A stretch of DNA of 64,000 bases from positions 124,001-188,000 of the forward strand of contig NZ_BEVZ01000001.1 in assembly GCF_003112515.1 (NCBI RefSeq). The letters run 5' to 3'. Below are positions 60,939-64,000 of this stretch, one piece after another. Every line of letters begins with the position of its first letter. The first letter of the stretch is position 1. The stretch is from Streptomyces fragilis (GTDB lineage: Bacteria; Actinomycetota; Actinomycetes; Streptomycetales; Streptomycetaceae). A program made the position numbers and the translations under genes. The notes under the pieces were generated by a model. It ran no database searches. It saw only the letters and a list, made by a program, of their open reading frames with translations, and was not told where the DNA came from.

Positions 60939-62438
60939 CTGACTGTCGACCACCTCAACCAGCTTCTGCTCGGCGCCTCGCTCGTCCTCCTGGTGGCCGT
61001 GGCCGCCGTGCGCGTGTCCTCGCGCAGCGGGCTCCCGAGCCTCCTCGTCTACCTCGGCATCGGCATCGCGCTGGGCTCCGACGGCATCGCGGGCATCGAG
61101 TTCGACAACGCCGCGCTGACCCAGGTCATCGGCTACGCGGCCCTGGTCGTGATCCTCGCCGAGGGCGGCCTGGGCACCAAGTGGGGCCAGATCAAACCGG
61201 TGCTGCCGTCCGCCGCCGTGCTGGCCTCGGCCGGCGTCGCGGTGAGCGTGGCGGTCACCGCAGCCGCCGCCCACTACCTGGCCGGACTGGAGTGGCGGCA
61301 GGCGCTGATCGTGGGCGCGGTGGTCTCCTCGACCGACGCGGCGGCGGTCTTCTCGGTGCTGCGCCGGATCCCCCTGCCGTCCCGCATCACCGGCACCCTG
61401 GAGGCCGAGTCGGGCTTCAACGACGCCCCGGTGGTCATCCTGGTCGTCTCCTTCTCCACCACCGGGCCGGTCGAGCACTGGTACCTGCTGCTCGCGGAGA
61501 TGGCGATGGAGCTGGCGATCGGCGCGGCCGTGGGCCTGGCGGTCGGCTGGCTGGGCGCCTGGGGGCTGCGGCGGGTCGCGCTGCCCGCCTCCGGCCTCTA
61601 CCCCATCGCCGTGATGTCGATGGCGGTGACGGCCTACGCGGCGGGCGCCATCGCGCACGGCAGCGGCTTCCTCGCCGTCTACCTGGCGTCGATGGTGCTG
61701 GGCAACGCCCGGCTGCCGCACCACCCGGCCACCCGCGGCTTCGCCGACGGGCTCGGCTGGATCGCGCAGATCGGCATGTTCGTGCTGCTCGGCCTGCTGG
61801 TCAACCCGCGGGAGCTGGGCGACGACATCCTGCCCGCGCTGGTGATCGGACTGGTCCTGACGATGGTGGCGAGGCCGCTGAGCGTGATCGCCTGCCTGTC
61901 GCCGTTCCGGGTACCCTGGCAGCAGCAGGCGCTGATGTCGTGGGCGGGCCTGCGGGGCGCGGTGCCGATCATCCTGGCCACCATCCCGATGGTGGCCGGG
62001 GTGGAGGGCAGCCGCCGGATCTTCAACATCGTCTTCGTGCTGGTCGTGGTCTACACGCTGATCCAGGGTCCGACGCTGCCCTGGCTGGCCCGCAAGCTGC
62101 GCCTGGGCGACGACAACGAGGCCTCCGACCTGGGCATCGAGTCCGCGCCCCTGGAGCGGCTGCGCGGGCACCTGCTCTCGCTGACCGTGGACCGGGACTC
62201 CCGGATGCACGGCGTCGAGGTCGGCGAGCTGCGGCTGCCGGTGGGCGCCTCGGTGACCCTGGTGGTCCGGGCCGGCGCCTCCTTCGTGCCGTCCCCCGCC
62301 ACGGTGCTCCAGCGGGGCGACGAGCTGCTGGTGATCGCCACCGACCAGGTGCAGGACGCCGCCGAGCGGCGCCTGCGGGCGGTGGCCCGGGGCGGAAAGC
62401 TGGCCGGCTGGCTGGGCACTTCGGGCGCGGCCCGGTGA
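60939..62438 (+). CDS. CPA1-type cation/proton antiporter with TrkA-C domain (NhaP2/CvrA-like)
   Basis: 499 residues. About 12 membrane helices include the ion-binding VVSSTDAAAVFSVLRR (about 130) and MSWAGLRGAVPIILATIP (about 335). A soluble C-terminal TrkA-C domain follows (SLTVDRDSRMHGVEVGELRLP, GDELLVIATD). It exchanges K+ or Na+ for protons and may sense nucleotides through TrkA-C. The start appears to be CTG 60939: it gives TVDHLNQLLLG, the N-terminus expected for the first helix, behind a GGAGGG-AAGG leader. GTG 60990 would delete that helix. Confidence 0.88.
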   Translation: MTVDHLNQLLLGASLVLLVAVAAVRVSSRSGLPSLLVYLGIGIALGSDGIAGIEFDNAALTQVIGYAALVVILAEGGLGTKWGQIKPVLPSAAVLASAGVAVSVAVTAAAAHYLAGLEWRQALIVGAVVSSTDAAAVFSVLRRIPLPSRITGTLEAESGFNDAPVVILVVSFSTTGPVEHWYLLLAEMAMELAIGAAVGLAVGWLGAWGLRRVALPASGLYPIAVMSMAVTAYAAGAIAHGSGFLAVYLASMVLGNARLPHHPATRGFADGLGWIAQIGMFVLLGLLVNPRELGDDILPALVIGLVLTMVARPLSVIACLSPFRVPWQQQALMSWAGLRGAVPIILATIPMVAGVEGSRRIFNIVFVLVVVYTLIQGPTLPWLARKLRLGDDNEASDLGIESAPLERLRGHLLSLTVDRDSRMHGVEVGELRLPVGASVTLVVRAGASFVPSPATVLQRGDELLVIATDQVQDAAERRLRAVARGGKLAGWLGTSGAAR

Positions 62439-62541
62439 GGGTGCGGCGGGGTGTGCGCGAGGCGGTCGTTCAGTGGTTTCGGTCACCGGACGGGGTGCGG
62501 CAGTGGACTGACGGCGTGGAATGCGTCAAGATGGATCGTCG

Positions 62542-62568
62542 TTAGCACTCATTGAGTGAGAGTGCCAG
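62542..62568 (+). promoter_or_regulatory. CIRCE-like element (HrcA operator) upstream of the FmdB gene
   Basis: TTAGCACTC (62542-62550), 9 bp, GAGTGCCAG (62560-62568). The HrcA operator is TTAGCACTC-N9-GAGTGCTAA, so 16 of 18 arm positions match with exact spacing. The right arm abuts the ribosome binding site of the zinc-ribbon gene. Heat-shock control by HrcA is predicted. Confidence 0.75.
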
Positions 62569-62578
62569 GAGGAAGACA

Positions 62579-62929
62579 GTGCCGACCTACCAGTACCAGT
62601 GCACCGAGTGCGGCGAGGGCCTCGAGGCGGTGCAGAAGTTCACCGACGACGCCCTGACCGAGTGCCCGAACTGCCAGGGCCGCCTGAAGAAGGTGTTCTC
62701 GGCCGTCGGCATCGTCTTTAAGGGCTCCGGGTTCTACCGCAACGACAGCCGGGGCTCCTCGTCGAGCAGCTCCCCGGCCGCGAAGTCCGGCTCCTCGAGC
62801 ACGGGCTCGAGCGCGTCGGCCTCGGCCTCCTCCTCGACGTCGGGTTCGTCCACGTCGTCGACGTCGGCCCCGGCCGCCTCGTCGGCCTCGGCCTCGACGT
62901 CCTCGTCGAGCAGCAGCTCGGCCGCCTGA
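62579..62929 (+). CDS. FmdB-family zinc ribbon protein with Ser-rich tail
   Basis: 116 residues. The N-terminal zinc ribbon MPTYQYQCTECGEGLE and CPNC (Cys 8, 11, 29, 32) matches FmdB-type putative regulatory proteins. The remaining 60 residues are almost only Ser, Ala, Thr and Gly, probably disordered. GTG 62579 follows AGGAGG. A CIRCE-like operator immediately upstream suggests heat-shock regulation. Molecular function is unknown. Confidence 0.88.
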   Translation: MPTYQYQCTECGEGLEAVQKFTDDALTECPNCQGRLKKVFSAVGIVFKGSGFYRNDSRGSSSSSSPAAKSGSSSTGSSASASASSSTSGSSTSSTSAPAASSASASTSSSSSSSAA

Positions 62930-62945
62930 CCCACCACGCCTCGCG

Positions 62946-62989
62946 GGCCCCGCTCCGTTTCCGGTCGTCACCGGGACCGGAACGGGGCC
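62946..62989 (+). terminator. Terminator after the FmdB gene
   Basis: TTCCGGTC/GACCGGAA form the apical stem and GGCCCCG/CGGGGCC the basal stem, separated by an unpaired CTCCGT on one side. Confidence 0.7.
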
Positions 62990-63042
62990 TTCGCGCGTCC
63001 GTCGTGGGGTCGGGGCCGTGTCGGTCCCCGTGGCGGAGGGCC

Positions 63043-63048
63043 TAGGGT
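63043..63048 (+). promoter_or_regulatory. -10 element TAGGGT of a probable leaderless promoter (MTA phosphorylase)
   Basis: TAGGGT lies 7 nt before ATG 63056; there is no ribosome binding site. Confidence 0.6.
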
Positions 63049-63055
63049 TCGGGCC

Positions 63056-63898
63056 ATGGTGAACACGGTGAGCGCCGAGATCGGCGTGATCGGCGGGTCC
63101 GGCTTCTACTCGTTCCTCGACGACGTGACCGAGGTCGCGGTCGACACCCCCTACGGGCCGCCCAGCGACTCGCTGTTCGTCGGCGAGATCGCCGGCCGCC
63201 GCGTGGCGTTCCTGCCCCGGCACGGCCGCGGGCACCACCTGCCGCCGCACCGCATCAACTACCGCGCCAACCTCTGGGCGCTGCGGTCGGTGGGCGTCCG
63301 GCAGGTCCTCGGTCCCTGCGCGGTCGGCGGTCTGCGGCCCGAGTACGGGCCGGGCACGCTGCTGGTGCCCGACCAGCTGGTGGACCGCACCAAGTCCCGG
63401 GCCGGCACCTACTTCGACGGGCTCCCCCTTCCCGACGGCACCGTTCCCCAGGTCGTCCACGTCTCCCTCGCCGACCCCTACTGCCCCTCCGGGCGGGCCG
63501 TCGCCCTCAAGGCGGCGCGCGGCCGCGACTGGGAGGCCGTCGACGGCGGGACCCTGGTGGTGATCGAGGGGCCCCGCTTCTCGACCCGCGCCGAGTCCCG
63601 CTGGCACGCCGCCCAGGGCTGGTCCGTGGTCGGCATGACCGGCCACCCCGAGGCCTCGCTCGCCCGGGAACTGGAGCTCTGCTACACCTCGCTGACCCTG
63701 GTCACCGACCTGGACGCGGGCGCGGAGACCGGTGAGGGCGTCTCCCACGAGGAGGTGCTCCAGGTGTTCGGCGCCAACGTGGACCGCCTGCGGGACGTCC
63801 TGTTCGACGCGGTGGCGGCACTCCCGGCGACCGACGCGCGCACCTGCCTCTGCGCGGGTGCGCTGGGCGCCCAGGACCCGGGCTTCGCCCTCCCGTAG
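63056..63898 (+). CDS. mtnP: S-methyl-5'-thioadenosine phosphorylase
   Basis: 280 residues of the PNP/MTAP family. It has IGVIGGSGFYSF, PRHGRGHHLPPHRINYRANLWAL split over two strands, GPRFSTRAES, VGMTGHPEASLARELELCY and TDLDAG. The Asp pair in T-D-x-D favours adenine-type substrates, so MTA phosphorolysis in methionine salvage is likely. Methylthioinosine phosphorylase is an alternative. ATG 63056 fits the leaderless geometry. Confidence 0.88.
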   Translation: MVNTVSAEIGVIGGSGFYSFLDDVTEVAVDTPYGPPSDSLFVGEIAGRRVAFLPRHGRGHHLPPHRINYRANLWALRSVGVRQVLGPCAVGGLRPEYGPGTLLVPDQLVDRTKSRAGTYFDGLPLPDGTVPQVVHVSLADPYCPSGRAVALKAARGRDWEAVDGGTLVVIEGPRFSTRAESRWHAAQGWSVVGMTGHPEASLARELELCYTSLTLVTDLDAGAETGEGVSHEEVLQVFGANVDRLRDVLFDAVAALPATDARTCLCAGALGAQDPGFALP

Positions 63899-64000
63899 TC
63901 CCGGCTCCCCCGCCCTTCACTCTCCCGAGTGAGCTGTGGACGGGGGTGCGGGGAGGGTTGTCCACAGCCTCCGGCGGGGGTTGCGGAAATGGGTCAGCGT

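Overview
The window is a chromosomal segment of a Streptomyces. The evidence is a very high GC content with G/C-ending codons, many GTG starts and apparently leaderless genes. It also carries lineage markers: an SsgA-like sporulation protein, a SepX/GlpR divisome protein, a galT-galE-galK operon and a tamR/tam pair. The gene order resembles what I recall of the S. coelicolor region from ppc to the MTA phosphorylase gene, but I could not run a comparison. Almost everything is core genome. The one clear mobile element is a TnpB-only IS200/IS605-type insertion at about 33.58-35.06 kb.

Layout: 0-5 kb holds a NarL-type response regulator with a repeat-filled receiver domain, tamR/tam, and an acyl desaturase-TetR pair. 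At 4.8-13.4 kb lie ppc, the gal operon (minus strand) and a divergent Na+/sugar symporter with a small membrane partner. At 13.4-20.1 kb are an atypical response regulator, two membrane-anchored PQQ-type beta-propeller proteins and an ABC-F ATPase. At 20.4-27 kb are rsmI, a protein O-mannosyltransferase gene, ksgA-ispE, a Uma2 nuclease, a zinc ribbon protein and tatD. At 27-31.6 kb are two paralogous class B penicillin-binding proteins and ssgE. At 31.6-35.8 kb is an ECF-type metal uptake operon (cbiM/nikM, cbiQ, cbiO). It is preceded by a sequence matching the nickel-regulator (Nur) box and is interrupted by the TnpB element exactly at the cbiQ-cbiO junction.

From 36 to 43 kb come an EstB-type serine hydrolase, two GNAT acetyltransferases, a tricorn protease, exonuclease III and a small hydrophilic protein. 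At 43-47.3 kb is a translationally coupled Baeyer-Villiger-type monooxygenase/hydrolase/SDR operon with a divergent MerR regulator. At 47.3-51.1 kb are a small membrane protein, two secreted FG-GAP repeat proteins and tRNA-Ala(CGC). At 51.2-56.8 kb a minus-strand group runs galU, glp (moeA-like), moaC, mog, rimJ-like, sepX/glpR. It joins molybdenum cofactor chemistry to the gephyrin-like Glp/GlpR cell-division pair. From 57 to 64 kb are 5-FTHF cyclo-ligase, a membrane-anchored penicillin-acylase-family hydrolase, a cation/proton antiporter, an FmdB-type zinc ribbon protein behind a CIRCE-like element, and MTA phosphorylase.

The most interesting signals are the reconstructable TnpB insertion (whose ORF runs out of the element), the Nur-box match, the CIRCE-like site before fmdB, and several tandem arrays of 15-bp units. 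I found no CRISPR array, prophage, plasmid function or biosynthetic gene cluster.
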